From Nymphaea colorata (taxonomy: Eukaryota; Streptophyta; Magnoliopsida; Nymphaeales; Nymphaeaceae), in NCBI RefSeq assembly GCF_008831285.2, contig NC_045140.1, positions 19,156,370 to 19,220,369 on the forward strand: a DNA stretch of 64,000 bases, read 5' to 3'. The notes below the pieces were generated by a model. The model did not search any database. It worked only from the letters and a program-made list of their open reading frames with translations, and was not told the origin of the DNA. Shown here one piece after another: positions 9,315 to 21,700 of the stretch. The position numbers and the translations under genes are program-made. Positions within the stretch are counted from its first letter, which is position 1. Every line of letters starts with the position of its first letter.

Positions 9315-10800
9315 CGCTGCAGCATCGTCGTCTCCATCTGGCATACACTCATGGATTGAAGCGTCAAGTGCAAGAGATTTACAGAGTTTGACTGTTTTTA
9401 TTTAATAAGTAAGGATTCCCGTGCTTGGTTGAATGTATTTTTCGTTCTTTCTTTGAATTAATATGTAACAGAATAAGTTAAGCGTCTACATAAATAAAAA
9501 AGTGTTTGATGGAAAACGTCGAATGAGAATGCCCATTTCTTCTTGGTACTTCGGGGATGATGCCGGTGGCTGCTCGGTGCGTGGTGCTGCAGTGCTGGTG
9601 CGGTGGTCTCGCATGTCTGTGACCGTGGTCTGGTCCACGGAAGAGAGAGAGAGAGAGACAAGTCGAAAGGAAGGGAGCGACGATTGTTGTGAACAGTAAA
9701 GAAATTTTCGTTTTACCCTAAACTGGCGAATTGGTTTCGGAAATTTGGTGAACTGGTTCTTTTTGGATTCAACTGGTTTAAAGTAGCGAGCCGAGTTTAA
9801 ACCAAGTGGAGTTCTTGTAACTAGAGCTTAATTTGTTCATCGTTTTGAATTTAAGTGTAAGCTTTAACTATAATCTATGAACGAGTTGAACTCGATTTAA
9901 GTTTTTTGAAGCGAGTTTAAGTTGAACTCGAGTTGGCTCGACTCATTACGCTCGCTTGTTTGATTCAGTTTGGGAGAAAATTTTGAGTATCTCTGTTCGA
10001 ATTGAAGGCACTACGTATACTTTCAAAATACGGTTTAGACATATTTTACTTTCTGATTACATGCAGTTCAGTATTTCTGAGAGAGTGCGGTCAAGGAGCT
10101 CACCAAGACAGACGACCTCCCATTCTTCAGTTTTGAAATGTGGTCTTTTAAACATAGCTGGTTTGTTTGCCGAGTTGGTTGAGGAATCGGTCGAGTCTTG
10201 AGACCTGGCTATGAGTCAAGGTTGATCCATCTTGTCCCCCTGACTCAGCCCGACTTGGCTTAACTCGGCGTTTTAAGTCGCCGATTCATATTATTTTAAA
10301 ACTTGATCAAATCAATGAGTCCACTCACCGAATCAATAAGTCATGAATTTGCTAACTATACATTTACCAATACTAACGATGTCGTGGCTTAATTAGATAA
10401 TCATGAAAAAACCTAAAAGAAACTTGGACCGCTGTTCTTATCTGCAATAGGCGGCTCATTGGTTTTTAAACAACCTCATTGTTTTTAAATTTGTTAATCA
10501 GTCTTTCTCAGAATTGAATCAAATCCGATTCATCGAATCGCTGAATAAGAGGCTTTATTTTTTTTTGGGTCGCTTGACAAACCGATTTCAGTATAACATT
10601 TGCTGCAGACGACGAACTCAAGCGGTGGCGGGGAAATCATTCCTAGCGGAGCAAGCACAACCTCAGAGACAGGGAGAGAGAGAGAGAGTTCGTTGGCCAT
10701 TGTTAGTTGGAATGAATAACAACAGCGAGCAATGCGTGCTGCCGTCCATCCTGCAAACACATTCATGGTGGCCACTTCCTCTCTCTCTTCCCCCCTGCCT
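9315..10800. other. GH3-A 3' flank and spacer
   Basis: The first 200 bp after the stop are conserved after all four GH3 genes (CACTCATGGATTGAAG, TTAATATGTAACAGAATAAG), consistent with a 3' UTR and polyadenylation region. About 9,500-9,700 is a further module shared with 29,870-30,000 and 39,940-40,020, ending in a GA-rich run. The rest is rich in GAGTTGAACTCG-like imperfect palindromes. No gene is supported. Confidence 0.6.
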
Positions 10801-10814
10801 CCACAGGTCCACCA

Positions 10815-13070
10815 CATCGTGGTAGTAAAGAATGCGTAAGTTTTTAATGCGCATTTAGTGAACGCCACCCTAAGATGACGAGGCCACCAAACGTCACATT
10901 TAAAGATGCGCTGTGCCTTGGCTTTGGAGGTGAAAAACGATGTACACTAGAGCCCGTGCATTAAAATGAAGCTGAAAAACGCACCGGGCTAAGTATGCGC
11001 CGAATGACTTACGCCTGTGCTTAGCTTTAAAATCTGGGGTTAGTTTTTAACATTATTTCATATTATAGAACAATTTAAAACATATTTTATCAATATATAT
11101 ATATATATATTGAAAAATAAAATTCTAGATTTCCAAAACTACGTTGTAATCAAATTTCAAGGGCATGAAGTGGATGTTTTTCAATTTGATAACAAGGTTA
11201 TGGGTAGCCTGATGGTAAAGATATGAAATTTCTGTTACGATTCTACTTTTCAAAAATAATCCAAAAACAGTGTTATATTTTTGGATTTTTTTCTAAAATG
11301 CGGACGTTTATTCAAACACATGTTGGGCACCCCCACATCCCAAGGGCGCGGAGCAGGTTGCATGTATGGCGTATAACATGCTAGGAGTTTGAAATTACAA
11401 AAATGCTCGTATTGGTTAAATGGAAGATCCCTCTTCTGTAAGGCTAAAAGTGCTATGAATTATGAAGCATTCACAAAAGGATAAAAATGCCCCTCAAGTT
11501 AACTCAACCTCCCCTTTTTAAAATGTATATTTAAGCATACATTTATAATGAAAAAGATATAAAATATGATAAAAATATTTTTTTATATACTTTGTCAGGC
11601 CCAAAAATCTGTCAAGTACTGGGTCCTACGCCACTTTTAATTGTATGTGCAATGCTCAACTTTTAAAAGTTTAGTTTCATGTTAAAAATTGTGTCAATGG
11701 ATAGGCAGGGTTATGAGGATCATCAATCTGTCATGAACGAGGAAAAACTGCTGGAGAATGGCCATAAGGGGTTGTCATACCCATGTCGACACTTGTTATG
11801 TCTTGTGTGCCAAAACACAAATATTTGTGTCCTTATGTGAACCATGACACTTGAAATCCCATTTGGCAATTCTATTGGTTGCTTGTGAAGTTCTAGCCAT
11901 GGAGGATTGTGGTCGTTGCACTTGGGTTCATCTTCAGCGGTCCATCCTTGAGTTCTATATTACTCAATTTCAAAGACTCCACCTAAATTCACAAACTCAG
12001 GTGGGGTGTGCGAAAAGGTGTGGAATGAAGATCTAATTATTTGGAAACTGTCCATTATACAAAGTAGAGCAAGAAATTTCATTGAACTTGCTCTTATGCT
12101 AACTTTGATTGTACATAATGGGTAACTGATGTGCAGGTTGAAACATAGTAAAGTCATCACTAAAATATTAAAAAAAGCCATGGAACATAAAGAAATGAGA
12201 GAAAGGGAAGTTGAAGCCTTCACTTGGGGTGATCAAATATCCTTCCGCTCACTCAAAATGAAGAAATATACATGACATAACCAAGTACTGACTAATTTTG
12301 TCACTTATCTTGGCAGAATATTTAACGGGGATAAAACTCATGCATATCAAGATATCAATATACCATGTCTCAATTTGCTTGGATTAAAGCTATGAAGGAG
12401 GAATTGAATGCATCTGCATAAAATATAACACATGGGATGTTATTTTGATTGATATTAGATGCGAATAAAATTAAGAAGTGACTACTTTTGAAAGGAATGA
12501 AGTTGCGTTTGTTGCAAAGGGGTAGATGCAAACAAATGAAATTAACTACACCCCAAGGCCTGCACATGTAGCAAAGTTGAATATGCCAAGAATTTTATTC
12601 TCTGTGTGGCATGCAATTTCAATTGATCGAATATGTTTCAACTTGCTATAAATAATACTTTTCTGTATAAAGAGCTTAGATAAGAGGTGAATATGGAATT
12701 ATCTTTTGGATATCCGATGAAGGTAGGGGAAAAACGGTTTGCAACCTTAAACAGGCCATGTATTGCCTCAAGCAGCATCCAAGAGCTTGATATTCAAAAC
12801 TAAACTCAGCTCTGCCTCCAAAGAAAGAGGTTTTAAAGTAGTTTCAATGACAATATTTTATTTAAATCAGGGAAGTTGCAAACTAACATAATCGTATTGT
12901 TATTTAAGGAAACAATGCAGAAGGATTTACGCAATTGAAAGAATATTTTAACAAAGTTTTTACTATAAAGGGCCTTGGTAAGCTGAAATTCTTTTTAAAT
13001 ATTGAATAGTGTTTCACTTTTACTGAAAAAGGAAAGCAGAACCCTCAACATCCAGCAGCCAAAAGGCCCA
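10815..13070 (+). pseudogene. Decayed copia polyprotein relic (copy 1)
   Basis: Short stretches recall copia RT in the correct order: WIKAMKEELNAS near 12,383; KQAMYCLKQHPRA then YSKLNSAL near 12,755-12,815; and an EYFNKVFTIKGLGKLKF-like stretch near 12,940-12,990. Many stops and frameshifts separate them. The segment from about 10,815 (GTAGTAAAGAATGCG) to 13,070 is paralogous to 30,590-31,960. It is an old insertion that was carried along with GH3 duplication. Confidence 0.65.
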
Positions 13071-13239
13071 AAACTATATATATATATATATATATATATA
13101 TGGAAAGATCTCCCTTTACACGCCTTTAGCCGGAAGTCACTAGCGGGGAGAGGTAACGGCCTCCATTAATGCAAAAAAAAAAAAATTGATTTTTTTTTTT
13201 AATGCCAAAGGGATGGCCCGGCAGATAAGGCTCCGTTGC

Positions 13240-13720
13240 TAGGTACTTGGTATTTGATTCGATTTGGGCTTAAAAAAAAACAGATTTGGACCAGCTCGAA
13301 AAATTTATTGGGCCAACTCAGTGGACTTGATTAGGGTCTGATAATTAGTTTTTTATTTTTTATTAATATATATATATATATATTTATAATATTTTATAAT
13401 GAGTTGAGTTTCGTTGACCTGATATTTAAAAACTCGGTTTGAATTCGATCCAACTCAGAACACTTAGTTTGAATTTGTCTCGATTAAATTTAAATATATA
13501 TATATATATATATATATATTATTTTATACAAAAATATTTTTAAATTTAATCGAGACAAATTCAAACTAAGTGTTCTGAGTTGGATCGAATTCGAACCGAG
13601 TTTTTAAATATCAGGTCAACGAAACTCAACTCATTATTGGGTTGGACCGGAGCCGGGGTTACGTGCGGGGTCTGCAACGGTGGCTTACGGTGGGAAGAAG
13701 TCACTATCGCCTCTCATACA
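13240..13720. repeat. Array spacer module (copy 2)
   Basis: Homologous to 370-760 and 32,265-32,560, but with an added inverted copy of its own tail that forms the hairpin at 13,396-13,637. Confidence 0.6.
13396..13637. repeat. 99-bp near-perfect inverted repeat
   Basis: The left arm 13,396-13,494 and right arm 13,539-13,637 are reverse complements with about one mismatch (GGTTTGAATTC against GGTTCGAATTC on that strand). The 44-bp spacer is mostly (TA)n. The paralogs at about 541-660 and 32,370-32,480 have only the right arm, so the left arm arose by local inverted duplication. Confidence 0.85.
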
Positions 13721-13985
13721 CAAAGGTAACGGCAGCTCTTTTTTGACGCAGTATCCCGTCGTATTTTATATATAGCTTAAAGGAAGATTATATATATATT
13801 TATTTATTACATATAAAGTGAGATAAAACCGATAAATGTGCATTGCCAAATGTACTTTTGATAACACTCTAGCAGTTGATTGATTAATATTTAATTATAA
13901 AATATATTATCTATGACAGTTTTTAGCATACCAAATGTGAAAAAAATCATTACCTAGAAAGAACCTATGGCCAGGCATTGTAAAG

Positions 13986-14022
13986 GAGATGTTGGCGTTG
14001 ATGGAAGAGATGACAACACCGT
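13986..14022 (+). pseudogene. Tiny GH3 exon 1 relic (copy 2)
   Basis: GAGATGTTGGCGTTGATGG followed by AAGAGATGACAACACC corresponds to codons 2-13 of the intact GH3 genes (EMLALMEEMT). It sits at the position where copies 1 and 3 of the spacer have longer exon 1 relics. Only about 37 bp remain. Confidence 0.6.
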
Positions 14023-14139
14023 GAGTTTAGCTATTCAGAGTTACAAACTCACTCGTGAACCGTTGAGAGAAAAATAATGAAAGAAAATTTACAAATCACT
14101 TTTTTTCTCATTATTTTTTTTAACCATCCATCATGGATT

Positions 14140-14470
14140 AAATGGTTCTTATGAGTGTGACTCCAATGGGTCACCATTCAATTTCCCCTTACAATTGGAT
14201 GCATATTTTGGAAAGGGAATGTTGTGGTTGTACAAGTTGGGAAAAAGTATTTTTTTTGTTTCATCCTATTCATATAGGAAATTAAGATGCTTGCATACGT
14301 AGACGATATGAGCAAAGAAATGAGAATTATTTTGAGTGAACCAACAAAGCTATCGTGCGGCAATGATGCTGCAATACATATTTCTATTAACTCTATATCT
14401 TACGACCATGCATATTGAGATCGATATCATTACATGAACAAAAGGTCCAAAATATGCACCATTTATAAAA
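14140..14470 (+). pseudogene. Copia RNase H relic (copy 2)
   Basis: Homologous to 2,960-3,200 and 33,400-33,690, with PTKLSCGNDAAIHISINSIS visible and the following KHIEID part interrupted. It is not functional. Confidence 0.6.
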
Positions 14471-14599
14471 ATAAGTGATATTTATACAAAGATGTCTAAA
14501 ATGGAGAAATTATGCATCATTGATTGATATCTTTACCACGGTGGTGATTGGATTACAATTAAGAAATACTCTAAGCTAGACGGGAATGTCAGGGGAGTG

Positions 14600-15215
14600 T
14601 TGAAGATAGTTGGCAAACCTATGACTTGAACTCACAAATAACCATAATGTAAATCGCTGTAGCTGAATTGAGTGACATAGGGCCGAGCAGAACCAACCGA
14701 GGCCGAGTCCGCCCGAGTTAGGGGCAAGGCAGGCCGAGTTGGTTCAACCTTGACTCGTGGCCAGATTTCTTGAGGAAGAGGACTGATTCGGGTGATTTCC
14801 GATTCAACTCGACAGTTTAACAACTTTGGTGTTCAAAGAATTGTTGTATCGTAGCTAATCTATTGCCAATTTTATCATCCTAATTTTTTAATTTACTTTG
14901 ATCCCTTACCAAATCCATTGTGGAACTTATCCTTCCTCCAAATTGCCAGAGTTTGGTGGTTGTTCTTGCTTGGGTATTTTACATTGAGACTAATTTCGTG
15001 GTTTTAGTGGGTAATTTGAGAAACATAGAAAACTCTTAGGCAGTTGTTTCTTTTTTGCAAAAGACGGCTACTTTGAACCATCAACAAGAAAATCGTTCAA
15101 AGTTTCAAACCCAAGAAAGTATAAGAGAAGGGAAACGCAGGTCATGGTCAAAGACATGTGGCAAACGTGTTTGTATGTAGTTGAATGATAAGATGTACCT
15201 CAAGAAATCTATAGT
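14600..15215. repeat. R block upstream of GH3-B
   Basis: Uninterrupted copy of the conserved upstream block, directly adjoining the GH3-B promoter. It provides the clean empty-site reference for the hAT insertions in the blocks of A and D (CTTTGAACCATCAAC at about 15,070; ATCGTAGCTAATC at about 14,848). Confidence 0.75.
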
Positions 15216-15224
15216 TGAATTCTC

Positions 15225-15240
15225 TGTCTCTATAATAAAA
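15225..15240 (+). promoter_or_regulatory. Putative GH3-B AuxRE and TATA box
   Basis: TGTCTC (15,225-15,230), the classic auxin response element core known from GH3 promoters, abuts TATAATAAAA (15,231-15,240), 74 bp before the ATG. GH3-A has TGTCTG at the same place. Direct ARF control is inferred from the motif only. Confidence 0.5.
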
Positions 15241-15313
15241 CCATTGGCTGTAAAGGAGAGGGCCGTGGCAGAACGGAGGAAGGAGAGTTGAAGACGGAAA
15301 AACCGACCTGGAG

Positions 15314-17833
15314 ATGGAGATGTTGGAGTTGATGGAAGAGATGACCAACAACATCGACGGAGAGCAGGAGAAGGTGCTGGCCGATATCCTCTCCCTGAAT
15401 GCCAACACCGAGTACCTACAGAGGCATGGTCTTGCCGGGAAAACCGACCGGGAGTCATTCAAGACGAAGCTTCCCGTCGTTACCTATGAAGACATCCGGC
15501 CGGACATTCATCGTATAGCAAACGGTGACCGCTCTCCCATCTTGTCCGCCCTTCCCCTTTACCACTTCCTTTGCAGGTTTCTCTCTCTCTCTCTCTCTCC
15601 AACAAGTTAAAGAACAGAACGGGAAGAGAAATAATCACGTCGGATGAGAGTCGATTGACTGTGGCTTTTTAATTTTCTTGCAGCTCCGGCACGTCAGGTG
15701 GTGAGAAGAAGTTGCTGCCACTGGTAGAGGGGGATCACGACAGAGTGGAGATGGTAGTTAGGATTAGCGGTAGCTTGATGAACAGGTATCTTTTTCTCAT
15801 CCTCATCTCCATGTAAGACCGTCTTCACCGACTTTTGTTGAAAGCACCACAAATTATTGTTAAAGGAACTGAAAGTACACAAACCAATACTAAAGGCATC
15901 GTCAACCATTTCATGCTAATGCACCAGCAATAACTAGGTTCTAATGATTTTTTTTTTTGAAAATTTTCACCATAAGCCATTTATGTATAAATATGGATGT
16001 CTTTCTCTCGAAATGTATAAATATGGATGTCGATAGATCATATTTGAGTCTAATATACTCTTAACCATATTCATTTTTTCATATATCCATATCAAATTGA
16101 GATTCAAATACAAGTAAAAAAAGTTATATCAGAATCTGAATTCAAAATCCAGTTTTACAATCCAAATTACATTCGAATTAGATTTTTACATGTATAATAT
16201 TTATGTATATCCAAATTTGAATACGATCAAGTATTGTTGAACAAAAATGATCAAGAATTATGTGTACTTCCTAAATTAAATATTTAGTCTGTCTAGGCAT
16301 AGCTCTGTTTTGAAGCAAGGCAAGGCCCTCAACTTCGTCCACGTCAGAAAAGAGTGGGAGACTGGTTCAGGCATTGCAGTTCGTTATGGTGTTACAACCT
16401 GGTACAAGAGCAGTCACTTCCTTTCCAAGCACCATCATTACAGCACCACCCACACCAGCCCCGTCGCCTCTATCCATTGCACAGACACGTTCCAGAGCAC
16501 ATACTCACAGCTGCTCGCCGGCCTGGCCGACCGGCTGTCCGTCGCCCAACTGAGCGCCACCTTCGCGCTGGGCCTGCTCCAGGCCATCCGCTTCCTGGAG
16601 CGCCACTACCAAGACCTGGCAATGGACATTGAGAAGGGGACGGTTGATCCTCGAATCACGGACAAAGATATCCGGGCGGCGCTGGAGACAAGATTGGCAC
16701 CTGACCCCGAGAATGCAGCGCATATAAGAAAAGAGTGTGGACGTGGGCAATGGAAGGGCATCATAAGAAGGATCTGGCCCAATGCCCAGTACTTGGAAGC
16801 TGTGGCGACTGGGAGTATGAGTCCCTATGTCCCTATCTTGGAGTTTTATAGCGACGGTCTGCCTCTGGTTAGCCTTTTGTATGGGTCAACCGAGTGCTTG
16901 TTCGGGATCAACTTGAACCCTTTCTGTAAGCCAGAGGACGTCGCCTACACCATCCTCCCGTATTTGGCCTATTTTGAGTTTCTGCCGGTCGAATCACGGG
17001 AAAGTTGCCTGCAGCCGTCGGAGCTCGTGAATTTGGCCGATGTTCAAATGGGGAAGGAGTACGAGATAGTGGTGACCACTTACTCAGGTACGAATCTACA
17101 TTTTTTTTCACTTATTTGTTCCACTCATGGTTAATCATTCATCATATATAAAAATGCTCAATAGCGGAGCTAATTGGAAACCTTCGGCTGCACTCGTGAA
17201 CACCATTAATATGTAAATAAGCAAACAGACACAACTGACTCCATTGATCTCACATGACCAGGTCTTTACCGTTATAGAGTGGGAGACATCCTGAGAGTCG
17301 TGAGTTTCTACAACAAAGCGCCCCAATTCAAGTTCGTTTGCCGTGGAAATGTTGTGTTAAGCATCGACATAGAAAAAACCAGTGAGGCAGATCTGCAGAA
17401 AGCAGTAGCGGCTGCGGAGGCCGCTCACCTTATTCCACACAACACGAGGGTGGCAGAATTTACTAGTTACGCCGACACCACCACGACTCCCGGCCATTAT
17501 GTCATTTACTGGGAACTCTCACCAACAACAAATCAGATTGAAGGTTTTACAACAGATTATTTGATTGGGCAGTGTTGTTTGGCAATTGAGGAATCATTGG
17601 ATGCAACTTATAAAGAAGTGCGCTTTCACGACGGATCCATCGGGCCTCTAGAAATTAAGGTAGTGAAGAATGGCACTTTTGACAGACTCATGGACTTTGC
17701 TGTATCTAATGGTGCTTCCGTGGCTCAGTACAAACCTCCTAGGTGTGTGAAATCTGATTCCCTCCTGCAAATTTTAGATGCAGCTGTTGTTTCTGCCCAT
17801 TTCAGTCCTCGTCCCCCAAGTTGGTCGAAGTAG
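15314..17833 (+). CDS. GH3-B, GH3 family acyl-acid amido synthetase
   Basis: Predicted exons are 15314-15576, 15684-15785, 16297-17087 and 17262-17833 (575 codons, GT-AG introns). Exon lengths are identical to those of A, C and D. Motif 1 SSGTSGGEKK (88-97) and motif 3 GLYRYRVGD (386-394) are intact. Motif 2 is YGSTEC (317-322) instead of YASSEC, a change within the nucleotide-binding motif but still within the family range. Other differences from A are scattered (for example RFHDGSIGP instead of RVYDRSIGP). Role as for GH3-A: ATP-dependent conjugation of a small carboxylic acid to an amino acid, substrate not determinable here. Downstream, a copia element begins 572 bp after the stop and could affect 3' processing. 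Confidence 0.9.
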
Positions 17834-18044
17834 CACTGCAGCATCGTCGTTTCCATCTGGCAGACACTCATGGGTTGAAGTCTCAAGCGCAAGAGATTTA
17901 CACAGATTTCACTGTTTGTATTAAATAAGATATGGACTCCCCTTCTTGTTGCTTGGTTGAATGAGTTTTTCGTTGATTCTTTGAATTAATATGTAATAAA
18001 ACAGGGCAAATGTTTTATACTTAAAAATTTGTTTGATTCGTGGA

Positions 18045-18404
18045 TAGAAAACATGGAATGCGATTGCCCACTTCTCCTGCTCCACTCCATTCCCCCAACA
18101 GGAAAAAGCATGCTGACCTTCCCTGCAGAAGCAGGGTAGAGTACCTTTATTGGCGTGTTCTTCTTTCGCAGGTAATTGTCATATTTGTTGCACCCGAAAT
18201 AGTATTCTGCGTCCCTTGTTGGATACAGTTTGTGGATTCCACTTCCACAAGGACCACCATTGTTCTCAAGCAACCAAACGCTAATTGTTGTTCTGAAAGG
18301 GCTTGGAACGTTGGAAGCTCCATTCTGGCTTTCCTGGAACAGCATTGAGACTTTAGAGGCCGTTTTGACACCAGTACCAAATTGTTTCTTTCTAAAAAAC
18401 TGCC
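18045..18404 (-). repeat. F repeat, left copy beside the copia element
   Basis: About 360 bp of 3'-flank sequence with a partly open minus-strand frame (including GPCGSGIHKLYPTRDAEYYF) that I do not recognise. The part from GACCTTCCCTG at 18,115 to CTGCC at 18,404 is repeated at 24,231-24,510 on the other side of the copia element at about 99% identity by eye. A reverse-orientation copy lies at about 57,440-57,760. It may be a remnant of a gene or of a foldback element. Confidence 0.7.
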
Positions 18405-18700
18405 TAAAAAACGTGAGAGAGACAATCATACAAGAGAACAACACAATTTACGTGGTTCGGCACTACGGCCTACATCCACGGAGGAGGAAGAAGACGATTT
18501 TTGTATTCACTCTGTTCTATCACATTCTAAGGGAAAGAGGGTTTTTATACAGGAAGATAACCACGAGAACGGCTACTTTATCTTTCCAAAAACTAGGAGA
18601 GGACCTCTTTCCCTTTTTTAATACAATCACAATCTAATCCTAACGGTAGGATATTGCTGATTGATGGCAGTATCAATCTTCTTCCATAAATCTTGCAACA
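18405..18700 (-). repeat. 3' LTR of the copia element
   Basis: 296 bp, identical to the 5' LTR from CGTGAGAGAGAC through TTGCAACA. The inner boundary TGTTGCAAG (minus strand) follows the polypurine tract directly. The outer boundary is TAAAAAACGTG next to host ACTGCC, lacking the first 12-15 bp of the other LTR. Confidence 0.9.
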
Positions 18701-18715
18701 ATCTCCCCCTCAAGT
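18701..18715 (-). other. Polypurine tract
   Basis: On the minus strand this reads CTTGAGGGGGAGAT immediately before the 3' LTR, the usual plus-strand primer of copia elements. Confidence 0.85.
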
Positions 18716-21700
18716 TGATGGACAAATATCAATCTGTCCCAACTTGTTTACAATGTCTTGATGTTTCTCACGTGCCAAACTTTTTGTAAAAATATCAGCC
18801 AACTGATTTTCACTTTTGACATGACAAGTTTCGATAGTGCCATCTTGGATTTTTTCTCTAATGAAGTGGCAGTCAATCTCAATGTGTTTGGTCCTTTCGT
18901 GAAAGACTGGATTTGCCCCAATATAAATTGCAGCCATATTGTCGCATATCAGCTTTATAGGTTCACGTACATCAATGTTCATATCTTTCAGAAGAGCTTT
19001 AATCCATACGAGTTCACATGTGCATCCAGCCATAGCTCTGTATTCTGCTTCAGCACTAGATCGAGCAACTACAGATTGTTTTTTGCTTTTCCAAGTTACA
19101 AGATTTCCTCCAACAAAGGTACAAAAACCCGAAGTAGATCTTCTGTCGTTTGGATCTCCTGCCCAGTCTGCATCAGTATAACCCACAACATCTAGTGGCA
19201 GATTACGTTTCATTAAAATTTCTCTTCCAGGACATCTTTTCAAATACCTCAAAATTCTATGAGCAGCTTCAACATGAGATGATCTAGGAGAGTGCATGAA
19301 CTGGCTAATCAAACTTAGAGCATAAGATATGTCTGGTCTTGTAACAGTCAAATATATGAGCTTTCCAACAAGTTTTTGAAAGCTTTGAACATTCTCAATA
19401 GGTTCACCTTCATCTTTCTTCAATTTACAATTGGCTTCAAGAGGAGTCTCTGCAGGTTTAGCACCCAAGCATCCAGTTTCTTTCAATAGATCTAGCATAT
19501 ATTTCCTTTGGCAAAGGAAGACTCCTTTATTTGAGTGAGCAACTTCAATTCCTAGAAAAAATCTTAGCATTCCCAAATCCTTGATTTCAAATAGTTGATT
19601 GAGATAGCCTTTCACGCGCGGCATAAAGTCAGTATCATCACCTGTCATTATTATGTCGTCCACATAAACAAGCAGAATACAAATTTTAGAATTTTTCAAA
19701 TGCATAAACATAGTATGGTCAGCACTGCTTCTTTTGAAACCCATTTTAATAAGAGCATCACTGAGGCGAGCAAACCAAGCTCGTGGTGACTGCTTCAACC
19801 CGTATAGGGCTTTTTTCAACTTGCAGACATACCCGTGCTCCTTTTTTATACCTTTTGGAGCCTCCATATAAACTTCTTCGTTGAGTTCTCCATGAAGAAA
19901 AGCATTTTTTACATCAAGTTGAGTCAGAGGCCATCTTTTGTTTGCTGCTACAGAAATTAAAGTTCGAACAGAGCTCATTTTTGCAACAGGCGCAAAGGTT
20001 TCAGTATAGTCAATACCTTCAGTTTGGGTGAATCCTTTGGCGACCAGGCGAGCTTTGTAGCGCTCTACACTTCCATCACTGTTGTATTTTATTCGATAAA
20101 CCCACTTGCATCCAACCAGCTTCTTCCCATTGGGTAGAGGAACAAGATCCCATGTCTTATTTTTTGCCAATGCCGCAAGCTCTTCTTCCATAGCGTTAAG
20201 CCACCCTGGATCGGATTTAGCCTCCTCGTAGGTTTTTGGTTCATGTTGGGAATATGTGTTTAGGATATAGGATTTGTAGTGAATAGGCAAATTTTCAAAA
20301 GATATGTATTGGTCTATGAAATGGTTTTTGTTTGCTGTAAGATAAGTGTAGTAGTCACTAAATTTTGTTGGTAGTCTAGTGGAGCGAGTGATCCGTCTAA
20401 TGAGATTTTCTTGAGAGGTTGGGTTGGAGTTGCTGAGATTGAGATTTGGTTCAGTAGAAGAGGTGAGAGGATTGGTGCTGGTATCGGGTTGTTGAGTTCT
20501 TTGAGGTGAAAGCAAGGACACATTATCATCATTTGAGGCATTTTGAGCTAGGTCAGACTGAGGTTCAAAATGGGGCTGTCTTGCGCAAGGCACATCATTG
20601 CTAATTTCAACCATTGGCAATACGAGCTGCTTGCTTGTGTGAGGAACTTCATTGCTGATTTTAACTGTGTGAGGCTGCTTGGTGAGATCCTTGGTGTTCA
20701 TCTCCCCCTTTCTTTGATTATCAAAGAAGTACTCCTGTTCAAAAAACTTCACATCACGAGATATAAATAACTTTCTAGTGACAGGATCATAACACTTATA
20801 ACCCTTCTTTCTACTGGAGTAGCCAAGGAAAATGCATTTTACAGCGCGCTTTTCAAATTTGTTCCTAAATTTTTCTTGTATATGAGTATAACACTTGCAT
20901 CCAAAAACTTTAAGATGCTTTATAGAAACTTTTCTATTAAGAAGAAGTTCTATGTGAACTTGATTTTCAATGCTGGAACTTGGTGCCCTGTTGACGATAT
21001 AACATGATGTAGCAATAGCGTCATTCCAAAAACGAAATGGGACATGCATATGAATCATAAGAGATCGAACAATATTTAGTAGTTGCCTATTTTTTCGTTC
21101 GGCAACTCCATTCTGTTGTGGGGTACCTGCACATGAGTATTGAGGTTGTACTCCTTCCTCTTTTAAAAAATTTTCAAGAGCATCATTCACATATTCTCCA
21201 CCATTATCAGAGCGAAGTTTTTTTATTTTTACTCCATATTGAGTATGTACCATCTTGAAAAAATCTTTGAAAGCACAAAAAACTTCACTCTTATACTTAA
21301 GGAAAAACAACCAAGTCATGCGGGTCTTATCATCAATAAATGAAACATAGTATCTAAATCCAGAGTATGACACTTCTGGGGCTGGACCCCAAACATCTGA
21401 GTGAACCAAATCAAAAATTTCTTTAGAGTTTTCAGTAGAAGATTGAAATGGCAATCTCATAGATTTAGAAAATTCACAAGCATCACACGAATGTTTTTCA
21501 ACTGTAAGATGAGGGATGAGGCGAATCAAATTTTGATCAGAGATATGACCAAGTCTTGCATGCCAGGTCCAGTAATGAGAACTTCTATCTTGTTGGTCAT
21601 TCATCATGAAGCTACAACTGTTTTTGTCCATCACGTATAGCCCATTCTTTTCATGACCTCTACCAATCTCCCGTTTCGTCACAAGATCCTGAAATATTAC

